This document shows, piece by piece, positions 27,538-37,013 of a stretch of DNA of 59,168 nucleotides. The notes beneath the pieces were generated by a model, which worked only from the letters and a program-made list of their open reading frames with translations, was not told the DNA's origin and did not search any database. The stretch is from Gammaproteobacteria bacterium (GTDB lineage Bacteria > Pseudomonadota > Gammaproteobacteria > UBA1113), in the NCBI GenBank assembly GCA_021773295.1, contig JAJFKI010000088.1, forward strand, positions 1 through 59,168. Reading direction: 5' to 3'. The first letter of the stretch is position 1, and the number at the start of each line of letters is the position of its first letter. Both the position numbers and the translations under genes were made by a program.

Positions 27538-30500
27538 ATGTCTGATGAACACGACAAGAACTTGCCAAGCGACCGTACTTCTAAAGATGAATTATCAACA
27601 AAACCTAGTTCTAACAACAAACCTGAAGGTTCAGATGAAGAGGCAGTTGCAGCAAGTTCTAGTACAACACCAAGCTTAACTGGTAGTAGCTCTGAATCAA
27701 GTAAACCAACGAGAAGAAATTTTCCAAGGCATTTTGAAAGCTCACTAGATGCCGATTTGGAGACAAGTGCTCATTTAGACAAGACAGCTAAAAAGATATT
27801 TCAAGAAGATAAGCTGGACGACTTTTACAATAGCTTGTCTGAAATTAATTTTATCATCTATTCAGACAGTAAATTACTAAATAAAGGACAAAAAGAAGCA
27901 TTAATGCAATATTTCCCAAATGAGTTTAGTGAATGGGCTCAGACTCGGCCTGAGTTTATTGCGTTAGATGTGATGCTGAACAACAACGGTAAAAATTTTA
28001 CGGATCTTAAAGCTGCTATAGTGAAGAAGTTACAAAGCAAATTAGATAAGTTTACACGTTTGATTAATATGCTAAGTAGTAAAGAAAAACTCAAGAATCA
28101 ATTAGAAATAATAAAAGCATCATATAAGAGCTTATTAACTGAAATCAACAAGGCTGAAAACATCAATCATTTAGTATCACATGTAGAATTGCCAGCTGTT
28201 GCCTTAAATTATCGGGATAATAAGTTTTATCAGGTGGATATGTTAGTGGCAGAGAGGGTGATATCTAAAATTCTTCCTTTAGATAAACGTGAGACGAATA
28301 TATCACTAGGTAGTCACCCAACAAGCAAGTTAGTCGCAGAATGGGGAATTTTATATTGTAAAAGTGGTGATAAAACTTATCCAATCGACACATCGGGTGA
28401 AAGAAAAATTCATTATCTTATGAGAGAAATTATTGGCCATAGAAGCAGAACACCACCTGCAGGGACTCTCATGCTGTATTATCCTAAGGTGAATGTGAAT
28501 GCCTTAATCGCTAAACCCGAAGTAATAGTAGCTTCAAGTTCTTATAATGAAAGAACTGAACAGGCATCATCTTCTTCCGAATCTCAAATGGCACACAGTT
28601 CAACTGAAGAATCTGGTAGTGAAGAAGAGTCTAGCGTTGTTAAGCAACAATCTGTCATTGATTTATTATTGGAATCTAAATTTAAAACAACTCGTCAAGA
28701 TGCCGGCTTGACAGATGAACATGAATTATCAATGGAGTATGCAACAGGGTATGTTCAGTACAACCAAGGTGTTGAAAATTGCATGACCTTAAATGAGTTT
28801 ATGTTTTTACAGCGTGCCACATGGCTCATGAGCGGGAAGGACATGACAATTAACTCTCTTTTGAAAACTGGAAAAAGTTTAGAACGTTCAGTAGGAAAAG
28901 AAGCTTCATGTTTTAATAGACCACAGATCAGCAGTGAAAGTGCTGAGTTATTAGTTCAATGTGGAGATGCTCCTCAGGAAGCTATAGAGAAGTTTAAAAT
29001 TCCAAAAGAAGTTGATATTGATAAGTTTTCAGAAAAGTTATTTGATTATTTTAAGAAAGACGATAGATTAAAATCGTTATTGTTAGAAAAACAGAGTGGA
29101 ATATTATCTTCATTGACTTTCCCAGACTTCCAGGAATGTATGCGAAATGTAAAAGGTTTTGGTGCTTCTCAAAATCATTTTCTAATAGGACTAGCTTGGT
29201 ATTTAAACCAAGACACAATATCCTATGATCTAACAAGCGAATCATTGCTTGATATAGGGTATGTTGGAAGATTCTGCCAATGGGCTAATGATCTATATGA
29301 GCAATACGAGGCCGAATTCCAGATACCCCAAGCGGCAAGTTCCTCACAAACTCAAAGTACTAGTGGAAGTGATCAAGAAGCTCCATTAACAAGAGATGCC
29401 TTTTTTCGAAGTCTTGCCACTGAACTGCCTGAAAGAATCGATACTACCTCAATTATGGATTTGTTTGCTTTAGAAACAGTTAGCTATCCTCAAGATGGAA
29501 AAGGAGACAATTATGTTGTTAAACCGTTTTTAAAGCATAGCAGAACTGCTGCACCAACAGTCATGTTAGAAATAACTAGTATTGATAACGACCTACGATT
29601 TCCAACACAAGTCTCTGTTCGACGTGAAAAATATAGGGATGCTTCTTACTCATTAGCTTACCGAAGTTTACTACCGTTTTATGTCTATATGAACCAAAAG
29701 ATTCCTGGACGATATACTAAAACCGACTTAAAAGGTCGCTTAAGTTTCCATAAACTGCCTGAAGAAATAATCATTGGGTGGCTTGGAAAAATTGCCACTG
29801 ATAATGCTCGACACAAACAAGCAGAGCTTATGGGTGGGATTAATGATGAAGTTATCCAGAGCACGAACTTGCTTCACAATGTTAACTTTATGCTGTTAGA
29901 AAAATACTATGAAAAACTTCTTTACAATAAAGAGATATATGCCATCGCCGAAGGAATGACAATAAAGAACTTTTTGGGAATTTCTGTTCCTGTGGTTAAA
30001 GCAGTATATGATGAATTACTCAAAGATCGAGAATCATTTATCCTTGCCGGGAAAACCCAGGATGTGAGCAAGGAAGAGTATGTTAAAAAACTTCAGGACT
30101 TTTACAATGATTATAGAGAAATCATGGGCAAATACAAGAGAAAAAGTGCTTATTTACCGGATAAAATATTTGCTTTTAGTGACTTTTCAGATCAGGAGAT
30201 AGTGGAATTAAAAGGAATATTAGGACTTGTTGAGAAATCGAAAGAGACCCCAAAAGAAGTTTTAAACATTATCAAAAGAATAAAAGAATTCAGCATAGCA
30301 GAAAAAAGTAATGAAACTAATTTGTTTACAAAGAAAGAAATAGAAATAATTTATAATCTCTTGAACCAATATAAGCTATATCATCTAAGTGAGAAGCTTG
30401 ACCCAGAAAAACAAATTACTTGGGGGAAATTAGTAACTACTGACTTGGAAACATTGTTGGAACGACATAGTGTTATTACAGCATTGATGAGCCGAGATGA

Positions 30501-31893
30501 ATTTTTAAATGATATCTTGGAATTATTTAAAAATAATGGACCTCGTGACGCGGTGCTTAATCCAGATGGTTTTGTGAAACAAGTAAAAGACTATCTTGAG
30601 CCAGAACCTCTCCGTCCGGATACGTTTTTTGATACGCTGAAAAACCACTCAATGAATGATGATTTTCTGGCAGAGCACCAAAAAGATAAATATACTGAAA
30701 CACCAGTATATTCTGCAATTTATCAAGACTATCAGTCACAACATCTCAATCTTAGCCCACTAGAAGCAGTAAGTTATTTTTTAAGCCAGATCCGGTGGGG
30801 AAAATATGATGCGCCTGAAAAGTTTTCCTCAGTCACTTTATCTCAAGGCGAGAAAAAAAATGAAGTGATTAAAATGAACTTTCAGTTGGGAATCGCTGAT
30901 AGGATTATGAAAAAAGCACATGAAGCATTTCCTGAATTGAGTGGTGTTAAATTACCAAGAGAACTGGCAAACAACTTACTCTACTATGCTTTGTTAACCT
31001 ATGATGTTAATGACGATGATCAGAGTTATATTAAACTATTGATTCGTTCAGGTGCAAATATCAATGAAGCTGGAACTCAAACAGAATTTTCACTAATGGA
31101 TTTGACCTCTGAACAGGAAGAAGTAGTGAGTAAAAATGCTCACATTTTCTTATTCAATCACTTGAACTATGGAATTGAAGTTTCAAATATTCTAAGTGCA
31201 CAAGCAGGAGAGTGCTCACACCTTCTTGCCGATAGTCCATATCAGCAAGAGGCTAGAATTGAAGCTCAGTGGACAGAATTATATGAGAATAACCCAGATG
31301 CTTTCTGGAAAGAAGTTTCAGGGTTGCTTAAGATGCTGGATACTAAACTTGATAAAACAGAACCGCAAACCTATGCTCTTTCCATTTTAATTAACAAAAC
31401 TTTAGAAAGAATCCATCAGGATAATGGTTCATCTGATACTCCAGAAATAACATTAGATGTAGCTGTTAAATTTGACAGCATGAGTGGTGTCCAGGGTGAT
31501 TTAGAGAAAGAAAACAATGCCAAACTAAAAACATTATGTATTAAGTTAACTGAACTTAGCCGTATGCATGCTGCCAACACACTAGGAATGAGTAAAGTGC
31601 CTACAGCTAATGTTGCTTTAAATTCTGCTAACATAGTTATGGGCTCTACTGCCGGTAAGTTAGATAAAGCTCAACCAAAGACAACCACTGTTTTGCCAGA
31701 GCGATCAATGGAGCAGGCAGGTGGAATGTCATTCTTTAGAAAAAAAGCTTCTAATACTAAAAAAAGAAAAGGAAAAGGAAAAGGAAAAGGAAAAGGAAAA
31801 GGAAAAGGAAAAGGAAAAAAAACACCTCAAGTCGAAGGTACCAAATCTAAAAAAGGAAAAGGAAAAGGAAAACTTCGGTCACCAAAACGTTAG
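27538..31893 (+). CDS. Giant protein with Lys-Gly repeat tail, probable effector
   Basis: A 1451-aa soluble protein, not recognised over most of its length. The N-terminus is Ser/Thr-rich and disordered (about 1-65). A second Ser/Glu-rich linker lies near 340-375 (SSSSESQMAHSSTEESGSEE) and a third near 600. One ankyrin-like unit occurs near 1175-1190 (LLIRSGANINEAG). The last ~40 residues are extremely basic: KKRKGKGKGKGKGKG, KKTPQVEGTKSKKGKGKGK, RSPKR. Such a tail resembles nuclear or nucleolar targeting or nucleic-acid-binding tails; that is inference. RBS CGAGG lies before ATG 27538. The Ser linkers resemble those of the neighbouring ankyrin proteins. Confidence 0.8.
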   Translation: MSDEHDKNLPSDRTSKDELSTKPSSNNKPEGSDEEAVAASSSTTPSLTGSSSESSKPTRRNFPRHFESSLDADLETSAHLDKTAKKIFQEDKLDDFYNSLSEINFIIYSDSKLLNKGQKEALMQYFPNEFSEWAQTRPEFIALDVMLNNNGKNFTDLKAAIVKKLQSKLDKFTRLINMLSSKEKLKNQLEIIKASYKSLLTEINKAENINHLVSHVELPAVALNYRDNKFYQVDMLVAERVISKILPLDKRETNISLGSHPTSKLVAEWGILYCKSGDKTYPIDTSGERKIHYLMREIIGHRSRTPPAGTLMLYYPKVNVNALIAKPEVIVASSSYNERTEQASSSSESQMAHSSTEESGSEEESSVVKQQSVIDLLLESKFKTTRQDAGLTDEHELSMEYATGYVQYNQGVENCMTLNEFMFLQRATWLMSGKDMTINSLLKTGKSLERSVGKEASCFNRPQISSESAELLVQCGDAPQEAIEKFKIPKEVDIDKFSEKLFDYFKKDDRLKSLLLEKQSGILSSLTFPDFQECMRNVKGFGASQNHFLIGLAWYLNQDTISYDLTSESLLDIGYVGRFCQWANDLYEQYEAEFQIPQAASSSQTQSTSGSDQEAPLTRDAFFRSLATELPERIDTTSIMDLFALETVSYPQDGKGDNYVVKPFLKHSRTAAPTVMLEITSIDNDLRFPTQVSVRREKYRDASYSLAYRSLLPFYVYMNQKIPGRYTKTDLKGRLSFHKLPEEIIIGWLGKIATDNARHKQAELMGGINDEVIQSTNLLHNVNFMLLEKYYEKLLYNKEIYAIAEGMTIKNFLGISVPVVKAVYDELLKDRESFILAGKTQDVSKEEYVKKLQDFYNDYREIMGKYKRKSAYLPDKIFAFSDFSDQEIVELKGILGLVEKSKETPKEVLNIIKRIKEFSIAEKSNETNLFTKKEIEIIYNLLNQYKLYHLSEKLDPEKQITWGKLVTTDLETLLERHSVITALMSRDEFLNDILELFKNNGPRDAVLNPDGFVKQVKDYLEPEPLRPDTFFDTLKNHSMNDDFLAEHQKDKYTETPVYSAIYQDYQSQHLNLSPLEAVSYFLSQIRWGKYDAPEKFSSVTLSQGEKKNEVIKMNFQLGIADRIMKKAHEAFPELSGVKLPRELANNLLYYALLTYDVNDDDQSYIKLLIRSGANINEAGTQTEFSLMDLTSEQEEVVSKNAHIFLFNHLNYGIEVSNILSAQAGECSHLLADSPYQQEARIEAQWTELYENNPDAFWKEVSGLLKMLDTKLDKTEPQTYALSILINKTLERIHQDNGSSDTPEITLDVAVKFDSMSGVQGDLEKENNAKLKTLCIKLTELSRMHAANTLGMSKVPTANVALNSANIVMGSTAGKLDKAQPKTTTVLPERSMEQAGGMSFFRKKASNTKKRKGKGKGKGKGKGKGKGKKTPQVEGTKSKKGKGKGKLRSPKR
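31771..31818 (+). repeat. GGAAAA hexamer tandem repeat (8 copies)
   Basis: Eight perfect copies of GGAAAA encode the Gly-Lys run of the giant protein. Three more copies lie at 31855-31872. A perfect hexamer repeat keeps frame when copy number changes, so tail length could vary between strains. Confidence 0.9.
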
Positions 31894-31960
31894 GATAGAA
31901 AATATATTTATTAAGTGTGAGCTTTCGGTAGTCGTGTATAAATTAAAAAAATTTAGCTGT

Positions 31961-32193
31961 TAATTTACCGAATAACCGTCAGTCTTTACGAGGTGGTAAA
32001 TTAGGTTTTTTCAAACGTAAAAAAACAAAAATATGCGTAATCTAATGGTACGCCCAATCAAGCTTCTTAGTCATCTGGTAGTTCATCGGGTAGCAATGAA
32101 GAAACACCGATACCCACTCCATATTCGCCAAAAGGGAAAGGACGAAAGAATAGGAAAGTTAGGAGATCACTAATACTGAGATTGCGACGTTAA
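31961..32193 (+). pseudogene. Relic of a second basic-tailed protein
   Basis: Two short in-sense frames separated by a shift. The first, around 31990-32044, encodes LRGGKLGFFKRKKTKI. The second, 32071-32193, encodes SSGSSSGSNEETPIPTPYSP followed by KGKGRKNRKVRR and ends at TAA 32191-32193. Both echo the end of the giant protein just upstream (GGMSFFRKK..., Ser linker, KGKGK...RSPKR). This looks like the degraded 3' end of a paralogue. Confidence 0.5.
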
Positions 32194-32864
32194 GTCACAA
32201 TTTCTTTCAACAACATAAACCCTTCCGCATAGTGGCAGCCAGCTTGGCTGCCGCGTAATTTTGCCAATGCCGTCATGGCTTCAATGCTTCTTGGAAAGGG
32301 AAAATCCTTTAACTCGCTACGATAACACTCCGCAATGGCTACCTTTTGTTGCCAATGATCATCAACATTTATAAACACAGTGGGCTGAAAGTGGTTCTGT
32401 GTGGGATTAATGGCATAATCGGTTTCTGACAATACTTCATAACAAAGAATACGCTTAATAGAGGGAAAGCGAAACCACTTAGTGACACTGGTAGCCGCAT
32501 TAAAACTCACGCGATGATCGGAGTGCACATCACCAGGATAAGGCAGGTACATCACGGTTGGCTGAATGAGATCAATCACTTTGCGCAAATCCCGCGTCAT
32601 ATCACTCATGGGTAAGCAATCTAACTGTGTGGTGGGCAAGCCCAATTTTTCACAACTGGTAAAATTGTATTTTTGTGTGACTTTTTCAATCACGCCTTGG
32701 CGCTGTTTGATTTCTTCTTCACTGTAGCCCGTATCTAACGTCATGGTGGTCATAATCACCCAGTGGATTTGATCTCCATTGGCTGCATGTTTTAAAAGAG
32801 CACCACCACAGCCAAGGGTTTCATCATCCGGATGTGGGGCTATAACGACAGCAGTTTCAGACAT
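32190..32864 (-). CDS. PIG-L (LmbE) family deacetylase
   Basis: A 224-aa zinc deacetylase. The metal-binding signature PHPDDETLGCGG is near the N-terminus, and the second site (LPYPGDVHSDHRVSF) near 110-125 supplies a further His. PIG-L enzymes remove an N-acetyl group from amino sugars or sugar conjugates. Its ATG overlaps the stop of the epimerase gene (TAATG), so the two are translationally coupled. It probably tailors the same sugar as the upstream epimerase and acetyltransferase; the exact substrate is not evident. Confidence 0.88.
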   Translation of the reverse strand: MSETAVVIAPHPDDETLGCGGALLKHAANGDQIHWVIMTTMTLDTGYSEEEIKQRQGVIEKVTQKYNFTSCEKLGLPTTQLDCLPMSDMTRDLRKVIDLIQPTVMYLPYPGDVHSDHRVSFNAATSVTKWFRFPSIKRILCYEVLSETDYAINPTQNHFQPTVFINVDDHWQQKVAIAECYRSELKDFPFPRSIEAMTALAKLRGSQAGCHYAEGFMLLKEIVT

Positions 32865-34027
32865 TATTTCTCTCCTTGTTTAAGTGGATCTTCTGATTTT
32901 ACTAAATAGTCTTTTAAGTGAAGGGTTTTAATTAATTCATAGGCGCGTTTGGCACTCCTGCCATCGCCATAGGGATTATTCATCGTTGCTAAGTGTTGAT
33001 TAAAGGCATCCGTTTCAATAGTAGCAATGGCATCACCAATAGCCGCAGCATTGATATCACAAAAAATCACATTATCTTCGCAATAACGGCCACGTTGACG
33101 TTGTCCCACATTGACAGCTGCAATGGGAATCGAGGCAGCTTCTACAATACCAGAGGATGAATTACCGATGATAAATTTAGCGTGTTGATACATGGAAATA
33201 AAGGCGTTGCGATTAATGTTTTCATAATAAAAGCAGTTTGGATGTTGCTGGTAGTGTTCAATCACCTCAAAGGCTGCACTATTGCCAGGATCGGTATTAG
33301 GCGCACTAATACAAAGGCTATAGCCTTTTGCCAGTACACTTTCAATGATTGTTTTAAAATGATCACCATAGTGTTGCTTTTCTGAGGGCAGAGGATGAAA
33401 GATTAATAGCGCGTACTCACCAAAATCTTGCGGTAAGCCTAATTGCTGTTTCAATGCAGTTTTCTCTACAGGTTCAGATTGCCGGAAGCTGTCCAAAGCC
33501 ATACTACCCACACAAAAAATCCGCCGCGCTTGTTCACCCATGGCAATTAATCGTTGCTTGTGCTGCTCTAAGGACACAAAAAATAAATTAGCGAACTTCG
33601 ATGCTGCATGGCGGGTAATATTATCAATATTGCCATCACTGGCATGATCGCCACTCCAAAAGTGAATCGCAGGAATTTGTAAGTAGCCAGCAATCATGGC
33701 ATACACAATAATATCTTCACGATCGCCGACATATAACACAAGATCGGGATTAAAAGCAGCGATGGGTTCAATGCTTTGCGCCAATAAATGACTAGCTGTT
33801 TGCAATTGCCCGCGTTTTGTATCTTCTGCAGCTAGTGTTTCAAGCGTTGCGAGTCGTTTAAAACCCTCTTGTTCAATGTGCCGAATACCATCACCATGTT
33901 GTTTAGATAATTGCGCACCAGAGACTAACAAACGAAAGTCAATGGCGGTATCTTGGTGCAGTAAGCGATACAAGTCACACATTAAATCATAATCAGCACG
34001 CGTTGATGAAAAGGCTAAAATCTTCAT
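32864..34027 (-). CDS. legG: Hydrolysing UDP-sugar 2-epimerase, NeuC/LegG type
   Basis: A 387-aa enzyme of the UDP-GlcNAc 2-epimerase superfamily. It has the hydrolysing-type features STRADYDLM at the N-terminus, YVGDREDIIVYAMIAG, and IGNSSSGIVEAASIPIAAVN near the C-terminus. In nonulosonate pathways it releases the 2-epimerised sugar from its nucleotide to feed the NeuB-type synthase. The start is ATG 34025-34027 (MKILAFSS), one base after the upstream gene's stop; an upstream ATG at 34039 would overlap that gene. LegG is favoured over sialic-acid NeuC because a complete LegB/C/I/F/PtmE set is 15 kb away. The distinction needs phylogeny. Confidence 0.85.
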   Translation of the reverse strand: MKILAFSSTRADYDLMCDLYRLLHQDTAIDFRLLVSGAQLSKQHGDGIRHIEQEGFKRLATLETLAAEDTKRGQLQTASHLLAQSIEPIAAFNPDLVLYVGDREDIIVYAMIAGYLQIPAIHFWSGDHASDGNIDNITRHAASKFANLFFVSLEQHKQRLIAMGEQARRIFCVGSMALDSFRQSEPVEKTALKQQLGLPQDFGEYALLIFHPLPSEKQHYGDHFKTIIESVLAKGYSLCISAPNTDPGNSAAFEVIEHYQQHPNCFYYENINRNAFISMYQHAKFIIGNSSSGIVEAASIPIAAVNVGQRQRGRYCEDNVIFCDINAAAIGDAIATIETDAFNQHLATMNNPYGDGRSAKRAYELIKTLHLKDYLVKSEDPLKQGEK

Positions 34028-34028
34028 C

Positions 34029-34826
34029 TTAAAACACATCCGACATTAATAAATCCAATTTAAAATTAGGTGCAGCTCTACCTTGAAAAGCACGGTAACC
34101 AACGGGGTAATCAAACACTTTATAATCAATTAAGTCTTTAATACTGCCATCCAGTAAGACATGGTAATCTTGCGTGGCATCCAAGCAATCCACAAAGTCA
34201 TCACCCAGTAGCACAATGTCATGCTCACCTTTGTAAGGTTTTAATACCGTCTCACCATGACGCTGATAATGATACCCTGGCTTTTCAAAGCGCCATTTAC
34301 GAAAGGCTTTATGATTGAGCTCAATTTGATAATAAGAAGGTTTAGCAAAATACTCTAATAAGTCTGTGCTATCGGCTAATTGCACTTTATTCACTTTCGC
34401 CACATAGGCATTTTCATCAATAGTCCATTGCAAATGTTTACGAAACCCCGGTAGGGAATTTTGATTAGGAAAACCATAGACATAATCGTAACCTGCTTGC
34501 TCTAAATGCTCATAGACATGCTGAGCTTGTTTGGTAAACAAGCCTTGGCCACGCATGCTGGGATCCACCATAGTGGTCATGGAGAGCACAGTTTTGATCG
34601 GTGTTTCATGTTCAAACAGCGTAAAGGGGATCACGGCATAGTGCCCTAACACACGCTTATCCTCCACACACAAGGACACCACAGGCTCACCACAGGGATT
34701 ATCAATATAGGCCCAGCGCCATAGCCGAGGTGCCAAAGACTGGTCAAAACTGCGTTGAAATAAGCTTAAAATTTGCGCCTCATAGGGAATGAGGGCCTCT
34801 TTATCGGTGATTAATAGCATGTCCAT
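34029..34826 (-). CDS. GNAT-family acyltransferase, possible LegH role
   Basis: A 265-aa acyl-CoA transferase. The N-terminal GNAT half has VLSMTTMVDPSMRGQGLFTK, the acyl-CoA-binding R/Q-x-x-G-x-G/L loop, then YDYVYGFPNQNSLPGFRKHL. The C-terminal half is of unknown fold. The start is ATG 34826 with AGGAG 8 bases upstream; a GTG six bases earlier is less well spaced. It is first in the GNAT-LegG-PIG-L operon, so it probably N-acylates the amino sugar handled by LegG. Legionaminate synthesis needs one N-acetyltransferase (LegH), and none is seen in the legB-legF cluster. Confidence 0.75.
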   Translation of the reverse strand: MDMLLITDKEALIPYEAQILSLFQRSFDQSLAPRLWRWAYIDNPCGEPVVSLCVEDKRVLGHYAVIPFTLFEHETPIKTVLSMTTMVDPSMRGQGLFTKQAQHVYEHLEQAGYDYVYGFPNQNSLPGFRKHLQWTIDENAYVAKVNKVQLADSTDLLEYFAKPSYYQIELNHKAFRKWRFEKPGYHYQRHGETVLKPYKGEHDIVLLGDDFVDCLDATQDYHVLLDGSIKDLIDYKVFDYPVGYRAFQGRAAPNFKLDLLMSDVF

Positions 34827-34862
34827 ATGCACGACTCCTTTACTGATGGACGTATTTTAACG

Positions 34863-35018
34863 CTAATAAGCGTTAAATGCTAACTCATTTAACCGACTGT
34901 TACCAATTCGCCTGCGACCTCTGATAGCAATTAATGAGGCTGTTTTCTTTTGCAAAAAGCGCTTTAGTGTAATTAACTCTAAATCACGTCCTATAAATTG
35001 GCTTGTTTTACTTTTCAT
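34863..35018 (-). pseudogene. Truncated AAA ATPase remnant with broken Walker A
   Basis: A 51-codon frame from ATG 35018. It encodes SQFIGRDLELITLKRFLQKK, TASLIAIRGRRRIGNSRLNE, then stops. This is the N-terminus of the ATPase family that begins FxGR...GRRRxGKSRL, but the Walker A Lys is Asn and the rest of the gene is gone. A large palindrome lies immediately upstream (35041-35080). Confidence 0.75.
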
Positions 35019-35040
35019 AATGCGGTTGTCCTTTTATTTT

Positions 35041-35080
35041 ATAATACTGTAAATAGATAAATGACTATTTATAGTATTAT
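35041..35080. repeat. Palindrome upstream of the AAA remnant
   Basis: ATAATACTGTAAATAG and CTATTTATAGTATTAT (35041-35056 / 35065-35080) pair over 16 bases with one G-U-type mismatch and an 8-base loop. Confidence 0.85.
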
Positions 35081-35097
35081 TGCAGGTGTAATCTTAA

Positions 35098-35131
35098 ATA
35101 CTGTAAAGGGCTATTTAACCATTTACAGTAT
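35098..35131. repeat. Second related palindrome (ATACTGTAAA/TTTACAGTAT)
   Basis: A 10-bp perfect stem (35098-35107 / 35122-35131) with the same ATACTGTAAA half-site as the 35041 palindrome. It ends one base before the stop of the ankyrin gene and could also act as its transcript end. Confidence 0.75.
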
Positions 35132-35132
35132 A

Positions 35133-37013
35133 TTAGTTTTTGTGCCGCAGTATGGGTGATTGAAGTGATATGTTGCCATCTCCCCCAGTAGCAGAGGCGT
35201 TATTTGCACTATTAGATGCCGCTGACGGTTGAAAAAGCGTTGAAGTAGATGCCGTTTGAGCCTTAAGTTTTAGCGTTTTACACAAGGATGATTGGTCGGT
35301 AGCAAGAAGTAACGCCGAGAGACGGTTGACTACTTTGTCATAACCCTGTTTTATTGCTAAGTGTAAGACTGAATGTCCATCCCCATCTTCTGCTAAGATG
35401 GCCTTAAAAAAGCCTGGCTTTTTATGAAGGATATCTATCAGGTAGAGGCACACCTCTTCTGACTGATTGGACACTGAGATATGAAGTAAATTATCTTTCT
35501 CAGTATTTATACGAAAAGCAGCCTTAGGAAAGTTGGGAAATGGTTTTAAAATGTCAATCAGTGTTTTGAGCGTGTTATTATCTGTTTGATGACGCGCAGT
35601 AATGTGTAATAGATTAAACTTATCCTTATCAATGGTGAACGCGAGGTTGTGTCGCGTGTCAGGGTGGAGCGCTGCATACAAGGCTAAAAGTACCTTGCCA
35701 GATGACTTCCAGGCGACAATGTGCAGTGCATTTTCATAGTTATTATTTGTTTCAAAGGCAAGGGCGGTGATTGTCTTTTGAGGCAGTTGCTTAATAAAGC
35801 GAATACAGTGCTCTTCTGGTAAGTTCAGTAAAAAGTGTTGTAGCGTTGTGTATTTTTCTTTTCGTTTGATACGTTCAAGATGCGTTAAAATCTTTAGATA
35901 GGGGTGCAATAATTTAAATAAAGATGGATTATGTTCATGATGGATCTTCAGATCGTATCCGTCGTCCGTCGTTGTGTAGCCTGTTTGACTAAATATATAC
36001 GGACCGTTGCTTATGCTTTTTGATACATGAAGGGTGTAATGATGCTGGTCACTAGCAACAATAGGTGCCGTTAGCTTGTTAGCAAACATGAGCAAGAAAG
36101 GCGTTAAATTGAGCGCTGGTGTGCTTGGGGGCGCATTAGCTGAACTGGTTGACGCAGCAGCTCGAGAGTGTTGATTGCCGCTATAATCTGTGTCACTACC
36201 ACCGCTATGAGCAGAGTTTAAGAGCTCAGTATGGTCGTCGCACGCTGTGTGGAATGCTTTTAATGCGTCAACCGAGTATTGGCTAATGATGCTAGTCTGA
36301 ATACCAAAAGTTGCCTTGGAAAATTTCTCGTGTCCAATCACTCTGTATATTAGTAGCATGAATGCGTCCCAGGGTTGGTGCTCAACGGCGAAATATAATA
36401 GATTTGAACCGTAATTACCTATAGACTTAAACGCTATTTCTTGTAATAAAGGTTTAGACACTTTATTAAAGAGTATGATAAAACCGCTGTCAGACGAAGT
36501 CGTGGCCGCTACATGTAAAGCAGATCGACCGAGAATACCAACTTCTGTGATCAATGTATTAACTACTTGATCTGGAAGATTGATAAAAAATTCTTCATGA
36601 AATTCTTGTGGTAGAATCGATAGGAGATCCCCTAATGCGCCATTTTTTGATCGGGTGAGCGGGTCCTTTCCTTTTATCATTCGCAACAAATACACATATA
36701 ACCATACGTTTTCATGTGTTTTGAGTGGTAGTGATTTAAGCGTTATTTCAATGTAGTGTTTTTTTCCAAAGCCATGTTGGCGCTTTAAATGATCGAGCCC
36801 ACACGCTGCAAGTAATTTCTCTAAGTCAAGGCCATCAAAGAAATGTAGCTTATAGCCTTTCTTGGTTGTTTCAATGGAGCGAGTGGCATGGGCAATGAGC
36901 TTGATGATGCTAGTAATTGCCTGGTGTTCTTCACTTAGTTCTTCATTGTTGGATGAAGAGCTCGCAGCGGCATTATTATATTGTTCTTGTTCTTCTTCAG
37001 AAATTTCTATCAC
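35133..37013 (-). CDS. Ankyrin-repeat protein, paralogue of the next gene
   Basis: A 626-aa soluble protein. The first ~30 residues are Glu/Ser-rich, then comes a module of about 110 residues (IIKLIAHATRSIETTKKGYK, LHFFDGLDLEKLLAACGL) shared with the SH3-containing neighbour. Ankyrin units follow: GRSALHVAATTSSDSGFIIL, SNLLYFAVEHQPWDAFMLLI, ENALHIVAWKSSGKVLLALY, FNLLHITARHQTDNNTLKTL, DNLLHISVSNQSEEVCLYLI, HSVLHLAIKQGYDKVVNRLS. The annotated start is GTG 37013. Aligned with the paralogue, its ATG corresponds to an ATT at 37004-37006, so the true start is uncertain. No signal peptide. It lacks the SH3 tail. Probable host-interacting protein; not proven. Confidence 0.8.
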   Translation of the reverse strand: MIEISEEEQEQYNNAAASSSSNNEELSEEHQAITSIIKLIAHATRSIETTKKGYKLHFFDGLDLEKLLAACGLDHLKRQHGFGKKHYIEITLKSLPLKTHENVWLYVYLLRMIKGKDPLTRSKNGALGDLLSILPQEFHEEFFINLPDQVVNTLITEVGILGRSALHVAATTSSDSGFIILFNKVSKPLLQEIAFKSIGNYGSNLLYFAVEHQPWDAFMLLIYRVIGHEKFSKATFGIQTSIISQYSVDALKAFHTACDDHTELLNSAHSGGSDTDYSGNQHSRAAASTSSANAPPSTPALNLTPFLLMFANKLTAPIVASDQHHYTLHVSKSISNGPYIFSQTGYTTTDDGYDLKIHHEHNPSLFKLLHPYLKILTHLERIKRKEKYTTLQHFLLNLPEEHCIRFIKQLPQKTITALAFETNNNYENALHIVAWKSSGKVLLALYAALHPDTRHNLAFTIDKDKFNLLHITARHQTDNNTLKTLIDILKPFPNFPKAAFRINTEKDNLLHISVSNQSEEVCLYLIDILHKKPGFFKAILAEDGDGHSVLHLAIKQGYDKVVNRLSALLLATDQSSLCKTLKLKAQTASTSTLFQPSAASNSANNASATGGDGNISLQSPILRHKN

